Origin: Ferrithrix thermotolerans DSM 19514
Lineage (GTDB): Bacteria; Actinomycetota; Acidimicrobiia; Acidimicrobiales; Ilumatobacteraceae
NCBI GenBank assembly: GCA_945861325.1
Contig: CAMATY010000009.1
Location: forward strand, 1-32,971
Length of the DNA: 32,971 nt
Reading direction: 5' to 3'
The notes beneath the pieces were generated by a model. The model did no database searches and was not told where the DNA came from. It worked only from the letters and a program-made list of their open reading frames with translations. This document shows positions 13,271 through 21,010 of the stretch, piece after piece; position 1 is the first letter of the stretch; the number at the start of each line of letters is the position of its first letter. A program made the translations under genes and the position numbers.

Positions 13271-14056
13271 ATGGTACAAATGCTTGAACAAAAATCCCGC
13301 TTGACGGTTAAAGACCGCGTGACGAAATTAAATGAGTCGATGCAAGGAAGCCAAGCGTGGAACTCGATCTTCCGACCAGGATCAATTTTTCGTAAGGGAT
13401 ATTCGGACTCACCAAGAAATCGTTCGTATGTCGTAATGAACTCGGTGCTGTATCACTTACATCCAGTGAAAGTTAAACGACACGCAGTAAAAGTTAGTTA
13501 CACACTTTGTCTCGGCGGATTAAGTTTCTTTCTTTTTATTTTGTTAACGATCACCGGAATTTTCTTGATGTTTTTCTACCGACCAACATCTGCCAATGCT
13601 TGGCAAGACATTCAGTCTTTGCACACTTCGGTGACTTTCGGGTTGATGGTCAGAAATATGCATCGTTGGGGAGCACACTTAATGGTGCTTACAGTGTTCT
13701 TGCACATGGCTCGTGTTTTCTATCACGGAGCGTACAAAGCTCCTCGAGAATTTAACTGGGTCATCGGTGTCATTCTGTTGACGCTGACCCTCTTGCTTTC
13801 ATTCACTGGCTATTTATTACCATGGGATCAACTCGCGCTATGGGCGGTGACGGTGGGTACCAACATGATGGGTTACTCGCCGGTGATTGGTTCTCAAGTT
13901 CGTTTCGTTTTGTTAGGCGGAGTTGAAATTGGACCAGAAACACTTTTGCGGTGGTATGTGTTGCATGTCTTACTTTTTCCATTCGTCACAGTCATCTTCC
14001 TTGCGATCCATTTTTGGCGCGTGCGTAAAGACGGCGGAATCTCAGGACCACTCTGA
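13271..14056 (+). CDS. Cytochrome b, N-terminal (b6-like) subunit of the menaquinol:cytochrome c reductase
   Basis: A 261-residue membrane protein with the four heme-carrying helices of cytochrome b. Heme ligands are H131 and H145 in the second helix (RNMHRWGAHL...FLHMARV) and H232 and H247 in the fourth (YVLHVLL...AIHFWRV). The latter pair is 15 positions apart, as in b6-type rather than mitochondrial cytochrome b. GYLLPWDQLALWAVTV forms part of the quinol-oxidising site. Separation of the C-terminal helices into the next gene also matches the b6f/Gram-positive arrangement. GGAG sits ten bases before the ATG. The stop overlaps the next ATG by one base (TGATG). Confidence 0.93.
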   Translation: MVQMLEQKSRLTVKDRVTKLNESMQGSQAWNSIFRPGSIFRKGYSDSPRNRSYVVMNSVLYHLHPVKVKRHAVKVSYTLCLGGLSFFLFILLTITGIFLMFFYRPTSANAWQDIQSLHTSVTFGLMVRNMHRWGAHLMVLTVFLHMARVFYHGAYKAPREFNWVIGVILLTLTLLLSFTGYLLPWDQLALWAVTVGTNMMGYSPVIGSQVRFVLLGGVEIGPETLLRWYVLHVLLFPFVTVIFLAIHFWRVRKDGGISGPL

Positions 14057-14793
14057 TGGCCGGCATCCCAGAACATCTTCTTAAGCGTGCGCAAGAAGCT
14101 CGCGAAAAAGCTGCAGCCGAGGCCGCAGGTGCAACAGCACCCGCTGCTACAAGTAGCGATGCAGGTTCGCGAATCCCTGCTGATTTACTTGAGCGAAGTA
14201 AACCAGCAGGTGGCGGTGTGGCGCTTGCAGAAAAACCCGGCGCTGTTGTTGCTGGTGCACCAACAAACGGAAGTATCCCTTATGGTGCCGGACCTGGAGG
14301 ACACACACAGCGTTTACTTACCGTTGTCAAATCTGGATCAATTCAAGATGTCAAGGCTGTCCCGGTTGACAAAGTTCATACATGGCCCCACTTGTTGGGC
14401 GTTGAGTTCGTTGCTGCGTTGGCTTGCACCGCATTCGTGTTTGTGTTTTCGTGGTTTGTAAATGCGCCTTTGTTGCAAGCCGCAAATTTCAACCAGACTC
14501 CTAATCCGTCAAAAGCACCTTGGTACTTTCTTGGACTTCAAGAATTGTTGACGATGTTTCATCCGATGATTGCTGGTGTAACGATTCCTGGCATGGGAAT
14601 CATCGCCCTAATGTTTGCGCCGTATTTAGATCGCAATGAATCTAATCGTCCAGAAGATCGAAAGTTTATGACAAGTTTGTTCACCGTGCACATGATGTTC
14701 TGGGCAGTCTTGGTAATTATCGGCTCTTTCTTTCGTGGCCCGGGGTTCAACTTTGTCTTCCCGTGGCGTGAAGGCATCTTTTTTGAATTGTGA
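14056..14793 (+). CDS. Cytochrome b C-terminal subunit (subunit IV-like) with repeated IPxxLLxR motif
   Basis: A 245-residue protein. Residues 1-105 are an unusual Ala/Gly-rich cytoplasmic extension starting MAGIPEHLLKRAQEAR and carrying a second related motif, RIPADLLERSK (39-49). Three membrane helices follow (about 115-137, 172-190, 207-226). NPSKAPWYFLGLQELL (150-165) stands where the quinol-site PEWY loop occurs in bc1; the glutamate is replaced, as in other split cytochromes b. Together with the preceding gene it forms the complete cytochrome b core. The N-terminal segment is nearly the same as that of the divergent cytochrome c (11283-12104). Confidence 0.88.
   Translation: MAGIPEHLLKRAQEAREKAAAEAAGATAPAATSSDAGSRIPADLLERSKPAGGGVALAEKPGAVVAGAPTNGSIPYGAGPGGHTQRLLTVVKSGSIQDVKAVPVDKVHTWPHLLGVEFVAALACTAFVFVFSWFVNAPLLQAANFNQTPNPSKAPWYFLGLQELLTMFHPMIAGVTIPGMGIIALMFAPYLDRNESNRPEDRKFMTSLFTVHMMFWAVLVIIGSFFRGPGFNFVFPWREGIFFEL
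14080..14099 (+). repeat. 20-bp repeat, copy 2 (inverted partner at 12061-12080)
   Basis: CTTAAGCGTGCGCAAGAAGC, the same as the minus strand of 12061-12080. It encodes residues 9-15 of the cytochrome b C-part. Identity at DNA level, including third positions, points to a relatively recent copy or to gene conversion rather than only protein-level selection. Confidence 0.9.
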
Positions 14794-14809
14794 TCGGACT
14801 CTTATTTAA

Positions 14810-15658
14810 ATGAACTCAACAACAATTATTACGATCGCAATTGCAACTCTTGCTGTACTTGGTCTTGGCGGTGTGCTTACTGCATCGCGTCGTGCCGACA
14901 TAAAGGGTGTCGGATCGCTTTCGCGTGAAACGAAAAAGCGCGATCGCAACGCGGCAAAAGTTGCACGCAACTCAACTCGTGATGCTGAATCACAAGGTGC
15001 TGTTAGTCGCAACGCCGTGGCAGTTATGCCGCCACCAGAAATTGAGACTTGGGTCGCACCTGACGCAGAAGCACTTGGCGAATCGCGCCGAGCATTTTTG
15101 AATCGAGCAACGGTGACATTGATGAGTGCAAGTCTTGGTGGATTCGCCGCCGCACTTATTGCATTTTTGTGGAAAGGTGCCGAAGGCGGTTTTGGATCAA
15201 AAATAAATGCCGGCAAGATTGATGATGTGATCGGCCAGATTCGTTCTGGCGGCGGCTTTTTGTACTTACCCGAGGCTCGCTCTTGGATTACCGAGTATCC
15301 CAAAGAAGCAATTGCAAAAGCCGAAGTGGTTTATGGAAATCAAGGCGCAGTATTTACTGGAATGAATGCCGGAGTAGTTGCGTTATACCAAAAGTGTCCT
15401 CATCTGGGTTGTCGAGTGCCTGAATGCTCATCTTCGCAATGGTTTGAGTGTCCATGTCACGGTTCGCAATACAACCGAGTCGGCGAGAAAAAGGGTGGTC
15501 CAGCACCACGCGGAATGGATCGATTCGGAGTCTCAGTGGATAATGGAATGTTGGTCATTGACACAGGCACCGTTTTTGGTGGTCCACCGATCGGAACAAA
15601 CACAACCGGACAAGAAGCAGAAGGCCCAAACTGTGTTGGTGCGTCTGGAGATCACTAA
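14810..15658 (+). CDS. qcrA: Rieske [2Fe-2S] protein of the menaquinol:cytochrome c reductase
   Basis: A 282-residue protein. Two hydrophobic segments are seen, at about 4-23 and 99-121, separated by a charged loop (RETKKRDRNAAKVARN), so it has more than the single anchor of classical Rieske subunits. The cluster ligands are C196 and H198 in CPHLGC, and C214 and H217 in CPCHGS, with C201 and C216 as the disulfide pair. C206 is extra. The cluster domain carries electrons from menaquinol at the outer face to cytochrome c. ATG 14810 is 17 bases after the preceding stop, and the diheme cytochrome gene starts directly after the TAA. Confidence 0.94.
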   Translation: MNSTTIITIAIATLAVLGLGGVLTASRRADIKGVGSLSRETKKRDRNAAKVARNSTRDAESQGAVSRNAVAVMPPPEIETWVAPDAEALGESRRAFLNRATVTLMSASLGGFAAALIAFLWKGAEGGFGSKINAGKIDDVIGQIRSGGGFLYLPEARSWITEYPKEAIAKAEVVYGNQGAVFTGMNAGVVALYQKCPHLGCRVPECSSSQWFECPCHGSQYNRVGEKKGGPAPRGMDRFGVSVDNGMLVIDTGTVFGGPPIGTNTTGQEAEGPNCVGASGDH

Positions 15659-16699
15659 ATGTTTAGCGTAACTATTCTTGCAGATACAACAACGACGATT
15701 GCTTGGGTAATTCTTCTAGTCGCAGTTCTTGGTTGGATCGTTTATGGTCTGGCAAATATTCGCTCGAGCAAGCGCGAAATTGGCTCAGAAATAAAACTTG
15801 CAGCCAACCGCAAACCGTATTACGACGACGAACGCCTTGAAGGTGAAAAAATTGAACGTACTCAATTTATTGGCCTTGCGTTTCTTGCCGTCGTAACAAT
15901 CGCGCTTCCGCTTTATTGGATTCTTGAACCAGGTCGCATGGTCGGCGCGGAAAAAGAGTTTCAGCACCAATTCGAAACTTGGGGTGGTGGACTTTTTGCG
16001 ACAACTGCAGATGGTGGATATAACTGCGCAGGTTGTCACGGAGGAATGAAAGGCGGCGGCGGCGTTGCGTCGTACGCAATTACTGACCCAAAGACCGGAG
16101 CGGTAGAACAAGTCAACTGGAAAGCTCCAGCAATTAATACGGTTTTCTATCGCTATAGCGATGAAGAGTTTCGCTTTATTCTAGATTATGGGCGCCCGTT
16201 TTCACCGATGTCGGCATGGGGCCTAGTTGGTGGTGGACCGTTGAATGATCAGCAAATTCAAACTGTTCTGGAGTATGTAAAAAGTATTCAGATTCCACGC
16301 GACGAAAATGGCAAGTTGCCAGCAGCCAAACAGCAAGAGATTCAAGCCGAAGCAGAAAGACTTGTCAAGGCTAAAACTTACGCGACAGTTGGTGAAGCAC
16401 TATTTAATTTAGATCTCGGGAGTGGAAACTTTTCTTGCGCCCGTTGCCACACAAAAGGTTGGTCGTATGGGCAACCTCAAATAACTGGTGGTGGAGCGCT
16501 TGGTCCAAACCTCACGGGCGGTTCGGCAGTTCGACAGTTTCCGCAACGAGACGAAATGATTGAGTTCATCAAGGGCGGTAGCGAACTCGGCAAAAAATAT
16601 GGGCAGCAGGGTCAAGGCTCTGGACGCATGCCAGCATTTGGATTAATGCTCACCGATGATCAAATCGCCTCGATCATTGACTATGTGAGAGGTTTATAA
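15659..16699 (+). CDS. Diheme cytochrome c subunit
   Basis: A 346-residue protein with two N-terminal membrane helices (about 14-33 and 69-90) and two cytochrome c domains outside the membrane. Heme sites are CAGCH (C123, C126, H127) and CARCH (C260, C263, H264); likely methionine ligands lie in FSPMSAWG and SGRMPAFG. Actinobacterial bc complexes use a diheme QcrC as built-in electron carrier to cytochrome oxidase, and this protein fills that role here, although its two helices lie in front of the hemes, unlike the C-terminal anchor of mycobacterial QcrC. The ATG follows the Rieske stop directly. Confidence 0.9.
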   Translation: MFSVTILADTTTTIAWVILLVAVLGWIVYGLANIRSSKREIGSEIKLAANRKPYYDDERLEGEKIERTQFIGLAFLAVVTIALPLYWILEPGRMVGAEKEFQHQFETWGGGLFATTADGGYNCAGCHGGMKGGGGVASYAITDPKTGAVEQVNWKAPAINTVFYRYSDEEFRFILDYGRPFSPMSAWGLVGGGPLNDQQIQTVLEYVKSIQIPRDENGKLPAAKQQEIQAEAERLVKAKTYATVGEALFNLDLGSGNFSCARCHTKGWSYGQPQITGGGALGPNLTGGSAVRQFPQRDEMIEFIKGGSELGKKYGQQGQGSGRMPAFGLMLTDDQIASIIDYVRGL

Positions 16700-17512
16700 A
16701 TGTTGGCGGTGCTTGCAGTTAACTGGGAGCCCGAACTTCGCGGAATTGTTATCGTGGCGATTTCTGTCGGCGTACTTATTGGTGGAACATATTTAGTAGT
16801 CGGCACAAACTTAGGAGCACGCCTTGGATTTTTGGTTGTGCTTGCCGGATTATTCGGTTGGATGGCAACAATGGGCACGATTTGGTGGACATATGGAATC
16901 GGTCTTAAAGGTCGTGAGCCGACATGGCAACCAGCAGAACCAGTAACGATTGTGCGTGAAGCATCGTTGCTGCAAGGTGCAGAAATATTGGAGCAACCAT
17001 TAGAACTCAGTGGCGAAGTTCAGGGTGACTCAAGAAAAGTTTCAACCGCATTGCAGAGCGAAGGATGGTTGTTGCTAGAAGAGTCTGATCCACGCCGCGG
17101 GCAAGCAGTTGCCGCGTCTGATGAAATTATTCAACAAGAAGCAGAAGAGCTTGTTGCAGGCGAGTATATTTCTCTCGCTGTTTACGACAGGGGCGGAGAC
17201 CGTTGGCCAAAAATAAACAACTCGCTTGACTTCGTCGCGTTCTTTCATAAACCCCATTTTTCACTTGTTGAAGTTGCGCCAGTAGTACCACAGCGATCAG
17301 AACCAGGTCGCGCGCCAGCACGCCCAGTAGTTGACGAAACTCAACCGCGTCGCTACATCCACATGATCCGCGACCTTGGCACTAAGCGTCAGCCTGCAAT
17401 TTTTATCACAATTGGTTCAACAATTATTTTCTTGTTGCTATGTCAAATACTGCATAAACGAGATCTAAATTTGCAACAGAACCTTAAAGAACAGTCGCCT
17501 GCAAAGGTCTAA
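16700..17512 (+). CDS. Unknown membrane protein between the bc module and nuoA
   Basis: A 270-residue protein with two N-terminal hydrophobic segments (about 14-35 and 42-63), a long soluble middle part (70-228) and a C-terminal helix (232-251). The segment FGWMATMGTIWWTYGIGLKG is striking and contains several Trp residues. The soluble part has no cofactor motif. It sits directly after the diheme cytochrome stop and 3 bases before nuoA. I do not know the family; position suggests an accessory subunit of the bc complex or a bc/oxidase supercomplex. Confidence 0.75.
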   Translation: MLAVLAVNWEPELRGIVIVAISVGVLIGGTYLVVGTNLGARLGFLVVLAGLFGWMATMGTIWWTYGIGLKGREPTWQPAEPVTIVREASLLQGAEILEQPLELSGEVQGDSRKVSTALQSEGWLLLEESDPRRGQAVAASDEIIQQEAEELVAGEYISLAVYDRGGDRWPKINNSLDFVAFFHKPHFSLVEVAPVVPQRSEPGRAPARPVVDETQPRRYIHMIRDLGTKRQPAIFITIGSTIIFLLLCQILHKRDLNLQQNLKEQSPAKV

Positions 17513-17515
17513 ATT

Positions 17516-17992
17516 GTGGGTCAGTATCTTCCGATTGTCGTACTGACAGTTCTCGCGGTTTTATTTGGCGCAGGGTCTGTCGTCGCTTCAAAATTATTGG
17601 CGCCGCGTCGACCTAACTCGGCGAAAGAAGCGCCATACGAATGTGGAATCGTTCCAAGCAGAGAAGCACCCGAACGGTTCCCAGTGAGTTTTTATGTCGT
17701 CGCGATGCTGTTCATAATGTTTGATATTGAAATAATTTTTGCATATCCCTATGCAGTTTCAAGTGGAGCGCTTGGTGCCTATGGTTTTTATGAGTTCGCC
17801 GCATTTAGTGCGGTGTTTTTTGTCGCGTTCGTTTATGTTATTGCGCGTGGAGCCTTGGACTGGGGCCCGATTAAGAAGCCGCGTCAGTTACTGACGATTG
17901 ACGACGATATTTTCTCGGAGTCGCGAACAACTGCAACCACAATTCGCCGAGTTGGTCTTGATGGTCGAGAATCTCAAAAGGTCTCTGGCTGA
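17516..17992 (+). CDS. nuoA: NADH-quinone oxidoreductase subunit A
   Basis: A 158-residue membrane subunit of complex I with three helices, at the junction of the peripheral and membrane arms near the quinone site. The diagnostic loop is [22 protein letters not shown], followed by [17 protein letters not shown]. It has a C-terminal tail of about 30 residues beyond the last helix, longer than in E. coli. The start is GTG 17516, three bases after the preceding stop, and the stop overlaps the nuoB ATG (TGATG). The bc-module genes and nuo are thus not separated by any promoter-sized gap. Confidence 0.95.
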   Translation: MGQYLPIVVLTVLAVLFGAGSVVASKLLAPRRPNSAKEAPYECGIVPSREAPERFPVSFYVVAMLFIMFDIEIIFAYPYAVSSGALGAYGFYEFAAFSAVFFVAFVYVIARGALDWGPIKKPRQLLTIDDDIFSESRTTATTIRRVGLDGRESQKVSG

Positions 17993-18576
17993 TGGGCACT
18001 GTACGTAATGTTCTAGATGAAGGGCTTGGTGGGCTTGAGCACAACTTTCTAACTGGTCGAGTTGAAGATCTAGTTAAGTGGTCGCGTTCAAGATCTAGTT
18101 GGGCAGCAACATTTGGTCTGGCTTGCTGCGCAATTGAAATGATGGCTTCTGGAACTGCACACTACGATCTAGCGCGATTTGGTATGGAAGTATTTCGCGC
18201 ATCACCCCGCCAGGCCGACATCATGATTGTGGCTGGTCGCGTTAGTCAAAAAATGGCGCCAGTGTTGCGCCAGGTCTATGACCAAATGATGGAACCAAAA
18301 TGGGTCATCTCAATGGGGGTGTGTGCCAGCAGTGGTGGAATGTTCAATAACTATGCGATTGTCCAAGGCGTCGACCAAATCGTGCCGGTTGATGTTTATG
18401 CACCTGGTTGCCCACCGACACCTGAGACGCTGATTCATGCAATTGAAACTTTGCATCAACTAATTGAAGATGGCGAAATTATGAAGCGCCGCGCATCAAC
18501 TGGCGCAGGCGCGCAAGTTCGTATTCAAGAAATTCCTGCTGGCTCGATCACGCCAGTGATTCTCGGAAACCGTTGA
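17992..18576 (+). CDS. nuoB: NADH-quinone oxidoreductase subunit B
   Basis: A 194-residue peripheral-arm subunit that holds cluster N2, the last iron-sulfur centre before quinone. Ligands visible are the tandem C45-C46 ([10 protein letters not shown]), C111 (MGVCASSGG) and C140 ([10 protein letters not shown]). Length and motifs are typical. The start overlaps the nuoA stop by one base, and nuoC follows after three bases. Confidence 0.97.
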   Translation: MGTVRNVLDEGLGGLEHNFLTGRVEDLVKWSRSRSSWAATFGLACCAIEMMASGTAHYDLARFGMEVFRASPRQADIMIVAGRVSQKMAPVLRQVYDQMMEPKWVISMGVCASSGGMFNNYAIVQGVDQIVPVDVYAPGCPPTPETLIHAIETLHQLIEDGEIMKRRASTGAGAQVRIQEIPAGSITPVILGNR

Positions 18577-18579
18577 AAA

Positions 18580-19047
18580 ATGTCGCAAACCAACAGTCAC
18601 ACTGCTGATGATGTTCGTTTCGTTTCAAAGACTGACTATCTAAAAACCCTAACTTCTTTGCGCAGCGAAGGCTTTGAGATGTGTGCAGATCTCACTGCTG
18701 TTGATTTCTTGACTCACCCTGGTCGCACGATCGCCCCAGAAGTTGCAACTCAAATTTCACTTGAGCGTTTCGAGCTAGTTGTAAATTTGCTTTCGTTGTC
18801 ACAGCGTCGCCGTGTGCGCTTACGGGTACAACTTTCAGAGTCTGATCCATCAATTGATTCAGCGTTTGATCTCTATCCAGGAACTGAAGCGATGGAGCGA
18901 GAAGTTTACGACATGTTCGGGATCACTTTCACGGGTCATCCAGATCTGACACGAATCTTGATGCCAGAAGATTGGGTTGGCTTTCCGTTGCGCAAAGATT
19001 ATTCGCAGGGAAGTATTCCGGTGCAGTTCAAGGGCGCAGCCTCATGA
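18580..19047 (+). CDS. nuoC: NADH-quinone oxidoreductase subunit C
   Basis: A 155-residue subunit of the 30-kDa family, without cofactors, packing against NuoD and NuoB. The family signature is seen in DLYPGTEAMEREVYDMFG (residues 99-116), then HPDLTRILMPEDWVGFPLRKDY. It is a separate gene from nuoD, as in most Actinobacteria, and shorter than the mycobacterial form because the acidic N-terminal part is missing. Its stop overlaps the nuoD start (ATGA). Confidence 0.95.
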   Translation: MSQTNSHTADDVRFVSKTDYLKTLTSLRSEGFEMCADLTAVDFLTHPGRTIAPEVATQISLERFELVVNLLSLSQRRRVRLRVQLSESDPSIDSAFDLYPGTEAMEREVYDMFGITFTGHPDLTRILMPEDWVGFPLRKDYSQGSIPVQFKGAAS

Positions 19048-20399
19048 CAACAACCGAGAACTTAAACAAAAGCAACGCAGCCGAAATTATTTCCGCTGGC
19101 ACATCTGAGGGTGGCCAAGAACTGCAGTTGCGCGCCGATATGTCGCACAAAGCAGTGCTTCGAGAGTCGGGCGCAGTTTTACGAATGAGCGAATCGCAAG
19201 TTGCGTCACTTGCTGACACACAAAGCGAAGATCAAACGATGATCATCAACATGGGTCCACAACACCCGAGTACACACGGAGTGTTGCGATTGATGCTTGA
19301 ACTAAAAGGCGAAACTGTTTTACGTTGCAAGCCAGTGATTGGTTACTTGCATACTGGAATGGAAAAAACCGGCGAGTCATTGACATTTATGCAGGGCGGC
19401 ACAAATGTCACCCGAATGGATTATGCATCACCACTTAATAACGAACTCGTTTTCTCAATGGCGACCGAAAAACTTCTTGGTATTGATCAAGAAATTCCTG
19501 AACGCGCCGTGTGGATTCGAATGATGCTCTCAGAATTAAATCGCATCAGCAGCCATTTATTGTTTATGGCGACGAACGGCATGGATATTGGTGCCGTATC
19601 AATGATGCTCTACGGATTTCGCGAGCGCGAAGAAGTCTTGCGGTTCTTTCAAAAAGTTACGGGTTTAAGAATGAATCACAACTTCATTCGACCTGGTGGA
19701 GTCGCAGCAGATTTGCCTGCAGGTTGGCGGGACGAAGTGCTTGGTTTGCTTGATGCACTGCCACAGCGTCTTGCAGAGTATGAGATTTTGATGACAGGAC
19801 AGCCAATTTGGCGCGAACGGCTTCAAGGTGTTGGTGTGATTACTCGAGATGAAGCAATTGCTTTGAGTGCGACTGGTCCAATTTTGCGAAGCACAGGTCT
19901 TGCATGGGATTTGCGTCGCGACATGCCGTATTTGCGTTATAGCGAAGTTGAATTTGATGTAATCGTCGGAAGTTATGGCGACGCTTTCGATCGTTATTCA
20001 ATTCGTCTTAACGAAATTCGCGAATCAATGCGAATTGTTCGACAAATTTTAGATCGCATGCCGCAAGGCGACTATCGAATTCAAGACAAAAAAGTCACGC
20101 CACCACCTCGCGGTCGAATTGATGAATCAATGGAAGCGTTGATTCACCACTTCAAAATTTTTACAGAGGGTTTCAAAGTTCCAGAAGGCGAAGCATACGT
20201 CGCGATCGAGAGTCCGCGTGGCGAGATTGGTTGTTACATTGCCAGCGATGGTTCTGCCACGCCGTATCGAATGCATGTGCGAGCACCAAGTTTTGTCAAC
20301 ATTCAGACGATGCCGTTGATGATGCACGGAGGACTTATCGCCGATGCTGTTGCTGTAATTTCTTCAGTTGATCCAGTGCTTGGCGAGGTGGATCGATGA
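19044..20399 (+). CDS. nuoD: NADH-quinone oxidoreductase subunit D
   Basis: A 451-residue 49-kDa-family subunit that forms the quinone cavity with NuoB. GPQHPSTHG (71-79) includes the conserved H74, and YLHTGMEK (101-108) is close to the quinone head group. A poorly conserved extension of about 65 residues precedes the core. I chose ATG 19044, overlapping the nuoC stop, rather than the upstream in-frame ATG at 18972 inside nuoC. The C-terminus APSFVNIQTMP...DPVLGEVDR is typical. Confidence 0.96.
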   Translation: MTTTENLNKSNAAEIISAGTSEGGQELQLRADMSHKAVLRESGAVLRMSESQVASLADTQSEDQTMIINMGPQHPSTHGVLRLMLELKGETVLRCKPVIGYLHTGMEKTGESLTFMQGGTNVTRMDYASPLNNELVFSMATEKLLGIDQEIPERAVWIRMMLSELNRISSHLLFMATNGMDIGAVSMMLYGFREREEVLRFFQKVTGLRMNHNFIRPGGVAADLPAGWRDEVLGLLDALPQRLAEYEILMTGQPIWRERLQGVGVITRDEAIALSATGPILRSTGLAWDLRRDMPYLRYSEVEFDVIVGSYGDAFDRYSIRLNEIRESMRIVRQILDRMPQGDYRIQDKKVTPPPRGRIDESMEALIHHFKIFTEGFKVPEGEAYVAIESPRGEIGCYIASDGSATPYRMHVRAPSFVNIQTMPLMMHGGLIADAVAVISSVDPVLGEVDR

Positions 20400-21010
20400 G
20401 TCGTTTAACTGACAAAAACTCGGTGATTGCAAAAGAAATCATCGCTCGCTATCCGCGACAAAAATCGGCCTTGATCCCGTTGTTGCACTTGGCCCAAGAG
20501 CAAACGGGTTACATCAGCCGTGAAGCAATGGTTCATCTGGGTGAACTCGTCGGTGTTACATCGGCTGAGGTTTATGGAACTGCAACTTTTTATGAGATGT
20601 TTCGTTTTGAACCAATCGGTAAATATTTAGTCAATATCTGTGGAACGATGTCGTGTGCCTTGCTGGGCGCACACGAGTTAATGCATCATGCCGAAAAACG
20701 ACTTGGAGTAAAAGCAGGCGGAACAACGCAAGATGGAATGTTCACGCTCGCCCATGCAGAATGTCAGGCTGCATGTACAGAAGCCCCGTGTTTACAAGTC
20801 AACTATCGCTATCGACTGCGAGTTTCGACAACAGACCTCGACAAATTGATTGACGATTTAGAAGCCGGAAAACTTTCCGAAGAAATTCCTGCTCATGGCG
20901 TGTTGGCAAAAGTTCGTCAACATATCGCACCAGATCGTGCCGTTGGCGCTGTGGCACCTGAACTAGTTAGCGAGGCTCCAGCATGGTTAAACGGCAAGGC
21001 AGCGTTATGA
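20396..21010 (+). CDS. nuoE: NADH-quinone oxidoreductase subunit E
   Basis: A 204-residue 24-kDa-family subunit. It carries the [2Fe-2S] cluster N1a, bound by C82 and C87 (ICGTMSC) and C123 and C127 (ECQAAC), with C132 nearby. The N-terminal helical bundle (IIARYPRQKSALIPLLHLAQEQTGYI) is typical. About 45 residues follow the cluster domain. Its start overlaps nuoD (ATGA) and its stop overlaps nuoF. Confidence 0.96.
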   Translation: MSRLTDKNSVIAKEIIARYPRQKSALIPLLHLAQEQTGYISREAMVHLGELVGVTSAEVYGTATFYEMFRFEPIGKYLVNICGTMSCALLGAHELMHHAEKRLGVKAGGTTQDGMFTLAHAECQAACTEAPCLQVNYRYRLRVSTTDLDKLIDDLEAGKLSEEIPAHGVLAKVRQHIAPDRAVGAVAPELVSEAPAWLNGKAAL

